DNA from: Shewanella cutis
GTDB lineage: Bacteria > Pseudomonadota > Gammaproteobacteria > Enterobacterales > Shewanellaceae
DNA length: 64,000 nucleotides
Reading direction: 5' to 3'
Assembly (NCBI RefSeq): GCF_022410515.1
Contig: NZ_JACSDI010000024.1
Span: 1 to 64,000 of the forward strand
Shown here piece by piece: positions 26,983 through 36,380 of the stretch (positions are counted from its first letter, which is position 1; each line of letters starts with the position of its first letter). The notes below the pieces were generated by a model. It saw nothing but the letters and a program-made list of their open reading frames with translations, did no database searches and was not told where the DNA came from. Position numbers and translations under genes: made by a program.

Positions 26983-27339
26983 ATGTTCATTATTCGCTGG
27001 ATTTTAGGCCGGATCATTTTGTTGCTTAACTTTGTGTTCGCGCCAAAGAAACTCAAACGCCCACGGGCAGAACAACAAAAGATTGATGCGCAAACTCAAG
27101 CACTGGCGCTATATCAGTACAATGCTTGTCCTTTCTGCGTCAAAGTGCGCCGAGCTATGCGCCGTCAAGGGCTGAATATCCAAACCTTGGATGCAAAAAA
27201 ATCCCCACATAAAGACGAACTCATCACCCTAGGTGGCAAGCAACAAGTGCCCTGTTTACGGATTGAAGAAAATGGTCAAGTGCAATGGTTATATGAATCG
27301 AAGGATATCATCAGCTACTTAGATCAACGTTTTGCCTAA
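26983..27339 (+). CDS. Membrane-anchored glutaredoxin/GST-N-like thiol protein
   Basis: 118 aa from the ATG at 26983, preceded by GAGGTAG; the open frame before it (from 26935) lacks support. An N-terminal hydrophobic helix (FIIRWILGRIILLLNFVFAP, residues 2-21) could anchor it in the inner membrane. Then a thioredoxin fold follows: YQYNACPFCVKVRRAMRRQG carries the CPFC redox motif at about residues 49-52, and GKQQVPCLRI contains the cis-Pro. It ends YESKDIISYLDQRF like GST N-terminal domains. Function: probably thiol-disulfide or glutathione chemistry; the partner is unknown. Confidence 0.88.
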   Translation: MFIIRWILGRIILLLNFVFAPKKLKRPRAEQQKIDAQTQALALYQYNACPFCVKVRRAMRRQGLNIQTLDAKKSPHKDELITLGGKQQVPCLRIEENGQVQWLYESKDIISYLDQRFA

Positions 27340-27344
27340 CACAA

Positions 27345-27370
27345 CAATGCGCGCCCAACGGCGCGCTGGT
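27345..27370. terminator. Convergent terminator hairpin
   Basis: Arms GCGCGCC / GGCGCGC (27349-27355, 27360-27366) with a 4-nt loop, between convergent genes. The hairpin overlaps the last bases of neither gene; the T-runs are weak. Confidence 0.5.
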
Positions 27371-28062
27371 TATTTACGCCACAAATACTCACGGTCAGAA
27401 TAATCAAACAACCATTGGGGTTGATACACCACCAACAGCGTCACCGCCATACCATTTAGCAACGCCTCAGGAAAAGCTAATAACGGAATTAACATCAGAT
27501 AGTTATCAACTAACATACTCCAGTCATAATCCGTCGACAACCAAAGCCAAAATGCCCAGCTAAATTGATGGAAAACCGTCGATAGCCCTGCATTAATAAA
27601 GGCACCAACAAAAATAAACACAAAAAGATGTTTAGGAAATACATGGTAACTGCGGCTGTAGAGCATAAACGCGCAAAATAACGGGAGTGCTATTGCAAAC
27701 AAGCCAAACGCACCAAACTCAGCTGGCTGTTTTAGGACAAATACGCTGAAAAACGCACTAGGGAGGAGTAAGGCAACCGTCGCTAAACGCCAACCAAACA
27801 TCAATAGACAAGTGACTATGCCTAAAAAATGTAAATGAATCCCCGCTTGAATACTGGCATTGAGAAGCCACAGAGTATTTACCGCGATCAGGGTTAATAA
27901 CAACCGCCATTGTAAACCTTTATTCTTAACAACCTGCAGTAACTCTTCTTTAGGCCAAATAGCATAAATCCACAGTCCCAGCAGTAGCAGGCTTACCCCC
28001 TGTAATGGGCTGATATTCCAGTCAATTTCAGCAAGTCGCTTGGCCAAAAAGTCCAACATCAT
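27370..28062 (-). CDS. Lone CbiM-like energy-coupling-factor permease
   Basis: 230 aa from the ATG at 28062, chosen because AGGAT sits 6 nt upstream; a TTG at 28086 would add eight residues. Hydrophobic with about six membrane segments. Seen: GIHLHFLGIVTCLLMFGWRLA near residues 75-95, the conserved CbiM-type stretch, and FINAGLSTVFHQFSW later. CbiM/NikM are the substrate-binding membrane subunits of cobalt or nickel ECF transporters. The classical N-terminal Met-His metal motif (MHIPDG) is missing and no CbiN, CbiQ or ATPase gene is adjacent, so the metal role is open. Confidence 0.65.
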   Translation of the reverse strand: MMLDFLAKRLAEIDWNISPLQGVSLLLLGLWIYAIWPKEELLQVVKNKGLQWRLLLTLIAVNTLWLLNASIQAGIHLHFLGIVTCLLMFGWRLATVALLLPSAFFSVFVLKQPAEFGAFGLFAIALPLFCAFMLYSRSYHVFPKHLFVFIFVGAFINAGLSTVFHQFSWAFWLWLSTDYDWSMLVDNYLMLIPLLAFPEALLNGMAVTLLVVYQPQWLFDYSDREYLWRK

Positions 28063-28269
28063 TAAGGATCCTGAGTAGATGCCCAATCAAGCTAAAGATA
28101 CAAGTTTCAGAGCTAATTTCAGTTGTTTAGGTATTGAGAAATTAACCCACATTTTAGGGCGAATAAGCTTCTTTACCAGCATTAATGAATAAACCCCATA
28201 ATTGCATGATATTGGGCGGCATATTAAGGTATTCTTCGCTAAGTAAATCATCTAAGAGTAATCCTTGAT

Positions 28270-28734
28270 ATGCCATTGAGATCGATAAGCCTGACATTAT
28301 TGAGCTGCTTCACTTTACTCGCTTGCAGCAGCGCCCCAATAGACCCTACTGAATTTGCAGGTAAATTTAAAGACAAACTCACCACAGATATCCGTGCAGA
28401 TGGCCTCAAACTCTTTACCTATCAGGCAGGTTTAGTTGAGGAATACACAACAAGAGACGCCGCTGAGCGCCCCTTCCCCCACGAAGAACGCATGCGTCAA
28501 GTCGCGCAAGATCCCCGCGAGCAACGTCGTTTTCGCCAAGCGCAAGAAGATGAACTCGAGATTTGGGGTAGACAAGTTGAATTGGGGCTCGAGAAAACCT
28601 TAGAAATGACAGGTTATTGCCGTGAAGGTTATTTTGAGTTGAGCCGAATAATTGAATCCGGCCGTGGTGAAATTCGTGGCGAATGTAAAGAAGGTGCCAC
28701 CGAAGAAGATAAACAAAAGTTTGTGCGCTTTTAA
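28270..28734 (+). CDS. Predicted lipoprotein of unknown function
   Basis: 154 aa. Signal peptide with lipobox TLLAC: Cys19 would be lipidated. The mature part begins SSAPIDPTEF, with residue +2 Ser, which favours sorting to the outer membrane under the E. coli Lol rule. The remainder is rich in Glu, Arg and Gln and predicted helical (EERMRQVAQDPREQRRFRQAQ). It has two later Cys residues (CREGYFEL and GECKEG) that could form a disulfide. No recognised family. It lies alone between divergent and convergent neighbours. Confidence 0.75.
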   Translation: MPLRSISLTLLSCFTLLACSSAPIDPTEFAGKFKDKLTTDIRADGLKLFTYQAGLVEEYTTRDAAERPFPHEERMRQVAQDPREQRRFRQAQEDELEIWGRQVELGLEKTLEMTGYCREGYFELSRIIESGRGEIRGECKEGATEEDKQKFVRF

Positions 28735-28755
28735 GTGCATTTTGCACTCAATGAA

Positions 28756-28776
28756 AAGGGCGAGATTATCGCCCTT
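28756..28776 (+). terminator. Weak hairpin after the lipoprotein gene
   Basis: Arms AAGGGCGA / TCGCCCTT (28756-28763, 28769-28776) with a 5-nt loop but without a clean T-run. Confidence 0.45.
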
Positions 28777-28867
28777 CTGTCAACAAGTGATACAGCGTAA
28801 CGGCACTGAAAACACTCTTTAGCTCAAACCATTAAGCTCACTGATGCCGGCTTTTAAATTAAAAAAA

Positions 28868-29047
28868 TCAAACACTTTCAGTTAATGGTAAGGCACGGTT
28901 TTCCAATAATACAGGAATGCCATCGGTAATGGGGTAAGCTAATTTATCCGCCTTACAAATCAATTGCTGCGCCGCCTTATCATATTCCAACTTTCCCTTA
29001 CACACTGGGCAAGCAACGATATCTAACAGTTTCTTATCAAACGCCAT
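28868..29047 (-). CDS. ycaR: Trm112-family protein YcaR
   Basis: 59 aa, found by reading after lpxK. Starts MAFDKKLLDIVACPVCKGKL, with the CPVC zinc pair and a second Cys (ICKADKLAYPI), and DGIPVLL near the C terminus, the standard motif of the UPF0434/Trm112 family. These small zinc proteins activate methyltransferases in other domains of life; the role in bacteria is not settled. The ATG lies inside the end of lpxK (11-nt overlap), so translation is coupled, as in the E. coli msbA-lpxK-ycaR order. Confidence 0.93.
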   Translation of the reverse strand: MAFDKKLLDIVACPVCKGKLEYDKAAQQLICKADKLAYPITDGIPVLLENRALPLTESV

Positions 29048-30044
29048 GGGATTTTCCTTTTTTAGCTGCAGCCACTGAGCGTAATCGGCTCAGCAACTGT
29101 TGATCAAATTGTGGCGATAGCTTGGCATCGACAGCCAAATACCACCAGTTTTCTTGTGCAAAATCGCGACATTTAACCGCATCTTTTTCAGTCATTATCA
29201 AGGGCCGAGATGCAGCCAACTCGCATAGCAGTCGTTTATCATAGGCTTGATGGTCATCAAAACTATGGAATAACGCCACTTGATAGCCTTGCTGTGTTAA
29301 GGTCTCGAAAAAACGTGCGGGATGCCCAATCCCCGCCATGGCCACCAGCGGCTGAGTGGAGTCAAACTCTGCAGTAACAGCGGGACTGACAGGTAACACG
29401 GCACAAGGACGAAGCTGCATTTCATATTGATTCGCTACTGCAGGGCCGCCGTTTACGATCACAAAATCCACTTGGTTAAGACGCCACTCGCCTTCACGCA
29501 ATGGCCCAGCGGGCAGCAAGTTTCTATTGCCTAAGCCACGTTTACCATCAATGACGACCAGCTCAATATCACGACCAAGGGCGTAATGTTGCAAGCCATC
29601 GTCACAGATAATGACATCCACGGCAAACTGCGCCAGCAAGGCTTTTGCAGTCTCGACCCGCTTAGCGCCCACCACCATAGGCACGCCTGTGCGCGCCACA
29701 ATCATGGCAGGCTCATCGCCCACATCGGTTGCAGCATCCTTTACGGTAACGACTTTGACGCCTTGAAACTGCGCACCATAACCCCGGCTGATAACACCGG
29801 GATTAAACCCCTGGTTACGCAGTAATTCAATCAGATAGATCACTGTGGGTGTTTTACCACTACCACCGACGGTAATGTTACCCACCACTATCACAGGTAC
29901 AGGCAGAGTGGTTTGCGATTTTATCCCTAAGCGAAATAAACTACGGCGAAACGCAGTAATAAAGGCAAATAGGGCTGATAATGGCAATAAAAGCCACCGC
30001 AATGGGTGGCCTTGATACCAAATTTTATTAACTAACGCCTGCAT
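29037..30044 (-). CDS. lpxK: Tetraacyldisaccharide 4'-kinase
   Basis: 335 aa. It phosphorylates the 4' position of the lipid A precursor with ATP, giving lipid IVA, on the inner membrane. Seen: an N-terminal membrane helix (about residues 15-30), the P-loop VGNITVGGSGKTPTV near residue 55, CDDGLQHYALGRDIELVVIDG near 150 (DDGLQ with catalytic Asp), and MTEKDAVKC near 285. It follows msbA without a gap (stop and start adjacent) and overlaps ycaR. Confidence 0.96.
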   Translation of the reverse strand: MQALVNKIWYQGHPLRWLLLPLSALFAFITAFRRSLFRLGIKSQTTLPVPVIVVGNITVGGSGKTPTVIYLIELLRNQGFNPGVISRGYGAQFQGVKVVTVKDAATDVGDEPAMIVARTGVPMVVGAKRVETAKALLAQFAVDVIICDDGLQHYALGRDIELVVIDGKRGLGNRNLLPAGPLREGEWRLNQVDFVIVNGGPAVANQYEMQLRPCAVLPVSPAVTAEFDSTQPLVAMAGIGHPARFFETLTQQGYQVALFHSFDDHQAYDKRLLCELAASRPLIMTEKDAVKCRDFAQENWWYLAVDAKLSPQFDQQLLSRLRSVAAAKKGKSHGV

Positions 30045-31850
30045 TTAGCTACCAAACTGCATTTGGTATAACTTGGCATACATGCCACCAAGTTCGAGTA
30101 ACGATTTGTGGGTACCGCGCTCAACGATACGACCTTGATCGACCACGAGGATTTGATCGGCACTTTCAATCGTGGATAAACGGTGAGCAATCACAACTGA
30201 GGTGCGGTTTTGGCGTAAATTGTCTAATCCCTGCTGAATCGCTTTTTCTGATTCAGTATCGAGGGCCGATGTCGCTTCATCAAGAATAAGGACAGGTGCA
30301 TCGCGCAGCATGGCCCGCGCAATCGCAATCCGCTGTCTCTGCCCACCTGACAGTAGCACACCGTTTTCACCGACTTGCGTATCTAAGCCATCGGGCAGTT
30401 GCTCGATAAACTCCATCGCATGAGCTAAGGTAGCCGCCTCAATAATCTGCTCGCGAGTCACTTCTCCCGGATAGGCATAGGCGATGTTGTTCGCAATCGT
30501 ATCGTTAAACAGAGTGACTTGCTGCGATACCAAAGCCACTTGGCTACGTAATGATTTCAATGAGTAATCATAAATACTCACATCATCAAGCAGAATATCG
30601 CCAGACTCTAATCCGGTATAGAAACGTGTCACTAAACTTGCGATAGTGGACTTACCTGATCCTGAACGGCCAACTAAGGCTAAGGTTTGCCCTTGGGATA
30701 CTTCGAAGTCAATTTTTTCTAAAGCGCGGCGCTCCTGACCTTCGTAACTAAAAGAGACATGGTCAAAACGTAAATTTCCCTTAGCACGGGCAACAGTATA
30801 AGTACCAGTATCGGATTCGGGCACGGTGTCTAAAAGTTCAAATACCGTGGTACATGCTGCGATACCGCGCTGAAACTCCGCATTCACTCGGGTTAAGTTT
30901 TTGATGGGTTGCAACATGGCCATCATAGCGCCGAGAATTGTCGCAAAGGTACCTGCGGTCAGATCAGCTTTCATACTGTCCAGACTCGCCGCATAGAGTA
31001 CAAAGGCCAAAGCAAAGGAGCCAATCACCATAATAAGTGGCTGGCTAACGGCCTGCGCAACTGCAAGCTTCATATTTTGATGGCGGTTTCTATCATTAAT
31101 TTTGGCAAAACGCGCTGTCTCAGTCTCTTGCCCACCAAAAGCCAGTACGTTTTTATGGCCTTTGATCATCTGCTCAGTCGCAGCACTGACATCCCCCATC
31201 GCCGTTTGGATCTGTTTCGATACCTTACGAAAACGTCGACTCACAATCGTGATCACGACTCCCATGATCGGACCAATCACTAAAATACACAGGGAAAGCT
31301 TCCAAGAGTTGTAAAACATCAACCCCAACATACCGATGACGGTCACACTGTCTCGAACAATCGAAATCAAGGCACTGCCCGATGCCCGGGCAATTTGCTC
31401 GGTATCGAAGGTCACTTTTGAAATCAAATTCCCTGTGTTTTCTTTATCCATGTAGCTTACGGGTAAACTCAGATAATGTTGAAACACTTGCTGGCGCATA
31501 TCCATGATTAACCGGGCACTCATGTAAGAGATACCGTAGGTGGATACGAAGTTTGCAAAGCCACGTAAGGAAAACATGAGAATAACCACTATGGGCGCCA
31601 TTAATAGCACCTGGTTATCGGCATGAAAGCCTTGGCTCGTGGGGAGTGCGATACCGTTACTGATCGCTGGCGCACTGCTGGAAAACCCTTTATCGATAAA
31701 CGGTCCGATAAAAGAAATAAAGGCCGCATCGACAAGCCCATACACAATTAGGCCGACAACTGAAAGCAAAAACATGCCCTTCATCGGTTTGAGGTAGCCC
31801 ATTAATCGCTTGAATACGGTCCACATTTCGTCTTTAGGAGATGCTGTCAT
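30045..31850 (-). CDS. msbA: Lipid A export ATP-binding/permease protein MsbA
   Basis: 601 aa from the ATG at 31850; a GTG at 31859 would add three residues. One half-transporter: six transmembrane helices in residues about 20-315, then an ABC domain with Walker A LVGRSGSGKSTIA, Q-loop, signature LSGGQRQRIAIARA, Walker B VLILDEATSALD and the switch His in VIAHRLST. Homodimeric MsbA flips lipid A-core across the inner membrane. comEC lies 33 nt upstream of it on the same strand. Confidence 0.97.
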   Translation of the reverse strand: MTASPKDEMWTVFKRLMGYLKPMKGMFLLSVVGLIVYGLVDAAFISFIGPFIDKGFSSSAPAISNGIALPTSQGFHADNQVLLMAPIVVILMFSLRGFANFVSTYGISYMSARLIMDMRQQVFQHYLSLPVSYMDKENTGNLISKVTFDTEQIARASGSALISIVRDSVTVIGMLGLMFYNSWKLSLCILVIGPIMGVVITIVSRRFRKVSKQIQTAMGDVSAATEQMIKGHKNVLAFGGQETETARFAKINDRNRHQNMKLAVAQAVSQPLIMVIGSFALAFVLYAASLDSMKADLTAGTFATILGAMMAMLQPIKNLTRVNAEFQRGIAACTTVFELLDTVPESDTGTYTVARAKGNLRFDHVSFSYEGQERRALEKIDFEVSQGQTLALVGRSGSGKSTIASLVTRFYTGLESGDILLDDVSIYDYSLKSLRSQVALVSQQVTLFNDTIANNIAYAYPGEVTREQIIEAATLAHAMEFIEQLPDGLDTQVGENGVLLSGGQRQRIAIARAMLRDAPVLILDEATSALDTESEKAIQQGLDNLRQNRTSVVIAHRLSTIESADQILVVDQGRIVERGTHKSLLELGGMYAKLYQMQFGS

Positions 31851-31882
31851 TGGTAACACTAAATTATGGCAAAGTGCTCATT

Positions 31883-34204
31883 CTACTCTGGATTAATCAA
31901 GTCACCAAATCTAAACAAGCGGTTATACCAAAATGGCGCAAAATCTCGCCGATAGTTTTTTACTTCGAGTGTCCCATGCTCGAAGGTGACGCTAATTTGA
32001 CCTTCCATTCCCGTCGTTAAGTGTCTGATCCGCCGAGCCTGATAGCGCTCGACAACATCATCTTTTGGGAAGCCATAACGATTATTCAACCCTGCCGGAA
32101 ACAGCACTAATTTCGGTGCCACCGAATCAATAAATGCCTGCGTAGAAGAGGTTCGGCTACCATGGTGGGGTGCAATAAGCACCTGACTTTTAAGTGTAAC
32201 CCCTGCTTGCGCCCGTTCAATCAAGACGCTCTCTGTTTCCTTTTCAATATCGCCGCTCAGTAATAGGCTTTGCTGACCATCATCGATTCGCAGCACACAG
32301 GAGGCATTATTGCCACCAGATTGGGTTTGTGGGGAAATAAAGCGTAAGGTAAGTTGTTGCCACTCAATTTGTTGTGGCAAACAAGGCTGTCCGTTTAAGT
32401 GGTCAACATCGGTAATCCAGTTTGCTTGAGGATACGCTTTTGCCAGCACTTGAGCGCCTCCCGCATGGTCGTTATCACCGTGGCTGATCACAATATAATC
32501 AATATCAGCTAATCCTCGAGTATTTAGAAAAGGGATAATCACACGTTCGCTATAGCTAAAGTCCTCACCAAATGCAGCACCTGTATCATAGACAAGTGCC
32601 CGATTATCCTTTTCAACCACCGCAGCCAATCCTTGTCCCACATCGAGTAAATGCAGTGTCCACTGCGCGGTTTTCGATGCTGTTACACGCAGGAAAACAA
32701 ATAATATTAATGGCAGACACAGTAGACCTATCACCAAATGCCATTGCCAATATTGACGCCGATAAGGAACATATCGCCACAGAGTCAACGCTACAAGCAT
32801 GCACAGTCCTAGCCCTAATGCAGCATCAGAAACACTGTGCCAATGGCCAGGTAAGTCGTCACTGACTTCAAGTAACTTGCCAAACGGTATCAGAGTCAAA
32901 TCGGCAAGTTGAAACGGTGCCATCCATAACAGGCCAAGCAAGTCTCCTAACCACCAAACAATAAACGCGAGCATTGAAAGTGGAATAACGAGCAAGCTAA
33001 ACCATGGCACTACCAGCATATTCATCCACAAACTGTGAAGACTCACACCACCAAAAAAGATGGCTTGCACCAGTCCCAATATCAGGCTTAAACGCCATTG
33101 AATTGACCAAAACTGTATTAATTTGACTCGCGACTTTGCTAAAAAAGTTGCTTTACTATCAATTGACTGTGTAACTTTAGCACTTTCTAAGGTATATAAA
33201 ATAATCGCCAAAGCACAGAAAGAAAGCCAAAACCCGGCACTCAAGCAAGCAAGGGGATCAATCAATAACACGACAAATAAGGCAAACAGTAAACGGTCCC
33301 ATGCACTCGAATAACGTCTTAATAAACTCAATAGCATAACCAACAAAATCATCACTAACGCACGTTGGGTTGACACTGCAAAGCCTGCTAAATAGCTATA
33401 AAACAAGGCACTGACGCCAGCCAACATAAGCGCAAGCACTAAATTACGCCGACTCGGATGCGACGCAAAGCGCGTGAGTAAAAATAAGGCGCAAGCATAA
33501 ACCCACGCGGTGACCACGGATAAATGTAATCCCGATATCGCCACCAAATGACCCGTGCCCGTTTGCCTTAACGCCTGCCACTTAGTCTGTGAAATAAGTT
33601 GTTTATCCCCGAGAATTAACGCCAGCAGAATATCGCCCTGCATTAACCCAGATAGTTTGGGAGTGAGTTGTGTAATTAAATGATTTCTTAATGAAAAATG
33701 CTCCGCTTTAAGCGTTGCATGTATGACGCGACCTTTACCCACAATATGCTGGCTAATCAATTGCTTTTGTTCGTTATACCCTCCTTGATTCAGTACACTC
33801 GATATACTTTTAGGCATAAAGGTGAAATCCCAAACTTGCCCAACTCTTAGTGCTGCTTCGGATTGCCACGTTAACCGCAACTTAGCCCTTGGGCCCAAGA
33901 TTAAATTTGGTTTATCGACAACAATATCGAAGCTAACCCAGTCGCTGTTTTGACTAACTAGTGATATGATTTCGCCCCTCACCTGTGTAGGCTGTTGTGA
34001 TAAAGGAAGATCCTGTCGAGATAACACTAAGCAAAACCCTGTTAGCCAAAACATCGCCAAGAGTGCGCCTGATAAGCTAGGTGCTTTTTTGAATAAGATG
34101 AGAGCCCCAAGGCATAAGTAGGGTAGACAACCAATTGGCAGCAGCGAAGGCCATAACAACGCTGACAGTAAGGTGGCACTAAAGCCAAACATGAATCCAT
34201 TCAT
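31883..34204 (-). CDS. comEC: ComEC/Rec2 DNA-uptake channel protein
   Basis: 773 aa. N-terminal membrane helices and DUF4131-like beta region, a polytopic Competence domain (about residues 200-480, with the HLVAISGLHLSVV motif), and a C-terminal metallo-beta-lactamase domain with ISHGDNDHAGGAQVL near 580 and APHHGSRTSS near 700. It carries single-stranded DNA through the inner membrane in natural transformation. E. coli has the same gene (ycaI) upstream of msbA, so the position is ancestral. ATG at 34204; an alternative ATG lies four codons in. All three domains are present with no frameshift. Confidence 0.94.
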   Translation of the reverse strand: MNGFMFGFSATLLSALLWPSLLPIGCLPYLCLGALILFKKAPSLSGALLAMFWLTGFCLVLSRQDLPLSQQPTQVRGEIISLVSQNSDWVSFDIVVDKPNLILGPRAKLRLTWQSEAALRVGQVWDFTFMPKSISSVLNQGGYNEQKQLISQHIVGKGRVIHATLKAEHFSLRNHLITQLTPKLSGLMQGDILLALILGDKQLISQTKWQALRQTGTGHLVAISGLHLSVVTAWVYACALFLLTRFASHPSRRNLVLALMLAGVSALFYSYLAGFAVSTQRALVMILLVMLLSLLRRYSSAWDRLLFALFVVLLIDPLACLSAGFWLSFCALAIILYTLESAKVTQSIDSKATFLAKSRVKLIQFWSIQWRLSLILGLVQAIFFGGVSLHSLWMNMLVVPWFSLLVIPLSMLAFIVWWLGDLLGLLWMAPFQLADLTLIPFGKLLEVSDDLPGHWHSVSDAALGLGLCMLVALTLWRYVPYRRQYWQWHLVIGLLCLPLILFVFLRVTASKTAQWTLHLLDVGQGLAAVVEKDNRALVYDTGAAFGEDFSYSERVIIPFLNTRGLADIDYIVISHGDNDHAGGAQVLAKAYPQANWITDVDHLNGQPCLPQQIEWQQLTLRFISPQTQSGGNNASCVLRIDDGQQSLLLSGDIEKETESVLIERAQAGVTLKSQVLIAPHHGSRTSSTQAFIDSVAPKLVLFPAGLNNRYGFPKDDVVERYQARRIRHLTTGMEGQISVTFEHGTLEVKNYRRDFAPFWYNRLFRFGDLINPE

Positions 34205-34236
34205 AGTGAATTAAGTTAAGACAGCAATTTCAGCCT

Positions 34237-34746
34237 ATGCCAAAAAAATTAATAAAAAGATTTATGCCTAAGCCTGAAACCCTGCGTGAGCACAAACATC
34301 TACGCATTTTCGGGCGCTTATTACATAACCCTAATCTATGGGCGCTTAATCGACGTTCAGCGCCAGGCGCTTTTGCCATCGGCTTGTTTGTCGCTTGGAT
34401 CCCAATGCCTTTTCAAATGGTAGTCGCCGCCGCCTTTGCTATCCTTTTTAATGTCAATATTCCTGTATCCGTTGCTTTAGTTTGGATCACGAACCCTCTC
34501 ACTATGCCAGTGATGTTTTATGGTGCTTATTTGTTAGGTGCAAAAATTCTGGGCCATGCACCACAGGAATTTGCCTTTGAAGCAAGCTGGCAGTGGATAG
34601 AATCCTCATTAGCCACGATTGGACCGGCATTCATGCTGGGTTGCTTAGTATTAGGCGTCGGGTTTTCCGCTGTTGGGTATTTGATGATCAGTAATCTTTG
34701 GAAATACTCAATCATGTTTAAGTGGCAAAAGCGTAAATCCAAATAA
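34237..34746 (+). CDS. DUF2062 membrane protein
   Basis: 169 aa. Seen: the DUF2062 sequence GAFAIGLFVAWIPMPFQMVVAAAFA (shown as parts IGLFVAWIPMPFQ) and VALVWITNPLTMPVMFYGAYLLG near residues 90-112, with three to four membrane segments, and a basic N and C terminus. It is divergent from comEC with only 32 nt between the start codons, so both promoters overlap. The function of the family is unknown; in other species similar proteins occur near glycosyltransferases, which is not the case here. Confidence 0.9.
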   Translation: MPKKLIKRFMPKPETLREHKHLRIFGRLLHNPNLWALNRRSAPGAFAIGLFVAWIPMPFQMVVAAAFAILFNVNIPVSVALVWITNPLTMPVMFYGAYLLGAKILGHAPQEFAFEASWQWIESSLATIGPAFMLGCLVLGVGFSAVGYLMISNLWKYSIMFKWQKRKSK

Positions 34747-34766
34747 GTTGTATTTTCAGCACAAAA

Positions 34767-34816
34767 GCTTAACTTGTTATATTAAATGCATATCTATTTA
34801 ATTCAACAAGTTAAGC
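34767..34816. repeat. 50-nt near-perfect hairpin
   Basis: Arms at 34767-34787 (GCTTAACTTGTTATATTAAAT) and 34796-34816 pair over 21 bp with two mismatches and an 8-nt loop. It lies 20 nt past the DUF2062 stop. No T-run follows on the plus strand. It may act as a transcript end or processing signal, or be a dispersed palindromic repeat. Confidence 0.7.
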
Positions 34817-35054
34817 ACAATTTTATCCTCGTTACTTCAGCGTTAATCGTGTCAAATATTCTTAATGCTCCCTCGCTGTATATCTCTTAACATCTTATCT
34901 GCAGATTGAACCGCACCGATAAGATCACCTTTATCACCCCACTCTAAAAACCGGACTCGAACGCTGATTTTGAGAGTACTCATAAGGGGATATATACATT
35001 CATTTAATTTGCAGCTTAAAATAACTTATCGTCATTCACTACTATGCCTTGATT

Positions 35055-36227
35055 ATGCTCAATATTGATGAACCTGCACATTTACAACCTAAACTGCCAC
35101 TTTTTCGCTTAGGTTTTAGACCTTTTTTCTTATTCGCGAGCCTGTTTAGCCTGTTAAGTTTAGGAATATGGGGAGGATTTCTTGCTGGTAACGCTTTGCT
35201 TCCTAACAGCATAAATCCGTTATGGTGGCATGGCCATGAGATGATTTTCGGTTTTGTATGTGCCGTCGTAGCAGGCTTTTTACTCACTGCAGTTCAAAAC
35301 TGGACGGGGCAACCAGGCTTAAAAGGCTTACCACTTGCTGGATTATTTATTGTTTGGTTACTTCCAAGGCTCTTATTTATTTTACCGCTAGATATTCCGT
35401 TTGTGATAACCATGATCATCGACTTGCTGTTTTTACCCTTAACTGCAGTTTTATTATCAATTTCAGTAATTAAAGTACGCCAATGGCGCAACTTTGTGTT
35501 TATCCCAATCCTCACTTTACTCACGCTTTTTAATGGGTTGAGTTATTACGGCTTAATCTCAGATCAACTGCAGTGGACTCATAATGGCCTTTATGCCGCA
35601 ATCATTCTCATTGCCGTGATAGTCGCTCTGCTTGGCGGCAGAGTGATCCCGTTCTTTACCGAACGCGCAACCCAATGGCAAAAAACAATGCCCATTCCAT
35701 TACTCGAATTTTTAAGTTTTGCCAGCCTATTAGCGCTCATCGCTAGCCTCTTTTTAACGCAGTTATCATTGACGCGCTCTTTGGCAGGTATCGCGGGCTG
35801 TGTATTATTGCTGCGCTGGTCGCGGTGGGGATGGCACGCCAGTTGGTCTGTACCGCTGTTATGGTCACTGCATTTAAGTTACTTATGCATCCCCATTGGG
35901 TTAGGGTTAATTGCAACTGGACTGCCGCTTTCTGTAGGAATGCATGCCATTACCGTTGGAGGACTCAGTGGAATGATCCTAGCGATGATGTCTCGCGTAT
36001 CGCTCGGCCATACGGGCAGACAGCTTAAACCTGCTCGGCCAATGGCATTGGCTTTTGGATTAATCTTGTTCGCTGCGCTACTTCGTGTTTTAGCGGGTTT
36101 ACCTAGTGCATGGTTTATCGAATTAATGCTCGCTGCGATTATTTGTTGGATGCTCGCTTTTGGTTGTTTCTGTTACTGTTATGCGCCTATGCTTTGCCGC
36201 ATTAGAGCCGATGGACGCCCAGGTTAA
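35055..36227 (+). CDS. NnrS family haem/copper membrane protein
   Basis: 390 aa from the ATG at 35055; a TTG at 35049 would add two residues. Polytopic, about 12 membrane helices. Seen: the conserved starts LGFRPFFLFASLF, WWHGHEMIFGFVCAVVAGFLLTAVQNWTG (HGHEMxFG and FLLTAxxNWTG are NnrS hallmarks), and RVIPFFTERA near residue 198. NnrS protects cells under nitrosative stress and is often controlled by NO or anaerobic regulators. Nothing denitrification-related adjoins it here. Confidence 0.93.
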   Translation: MLNIDEPAHLQPKLPLFRLGFRPFFLFASLFSLLSLGIWGGFLAGNALLPNSINPLWWHGHEMIFGFVCAVVAGFLLTAVQNWTGQPGLKGLPLAGLFIVWLLPRLLFILPLDIPFVITMIIDLLFLPLTAVLLSISVIKVRQWRNFVFIPILTLLTLFNGLSYYGLISDQLQWTHNGLYAAIILIAVIVALLGGRVIPFFTERATQWQKTMPIPLLEFLSFASLLALIASLFLTQLSLTRSLAGIAGCVLLLRWSRWGWHASWSVPLLWSLHLSYLCIPIGLGLIATGLPLSVGMHAITVGGLSGMILAMMSRVSLGHTGRQLKPARPMALAFGLILFAALLRVLAGLPSAWFIELMLAAIICWMLAFGCFCYCYAPMLCRIRADGRPG

Positions 36228-36380
36228 GCAAAGTAATGCGAATAATCTTTATCACTCCATGCTTGTGGCTGATGACCAATTGCTATCTTGTGAATTGAGT
36301 CACACAGAATCGCGCCTCTTTTCCCTACCTAAGGTATTTTTACTGTTACTATTTACAAAAATATTGAGTAGGGAGAACCC

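Noticed and set aside
35049..35062. TTGATTATGCTCAA, an almost perfect FNR-type site at the NnrS start.
   Set aside because: It contains the chosen ATG start codon, so as an activator site it is badly placed. Noted as a chance match or a possible repressor site.
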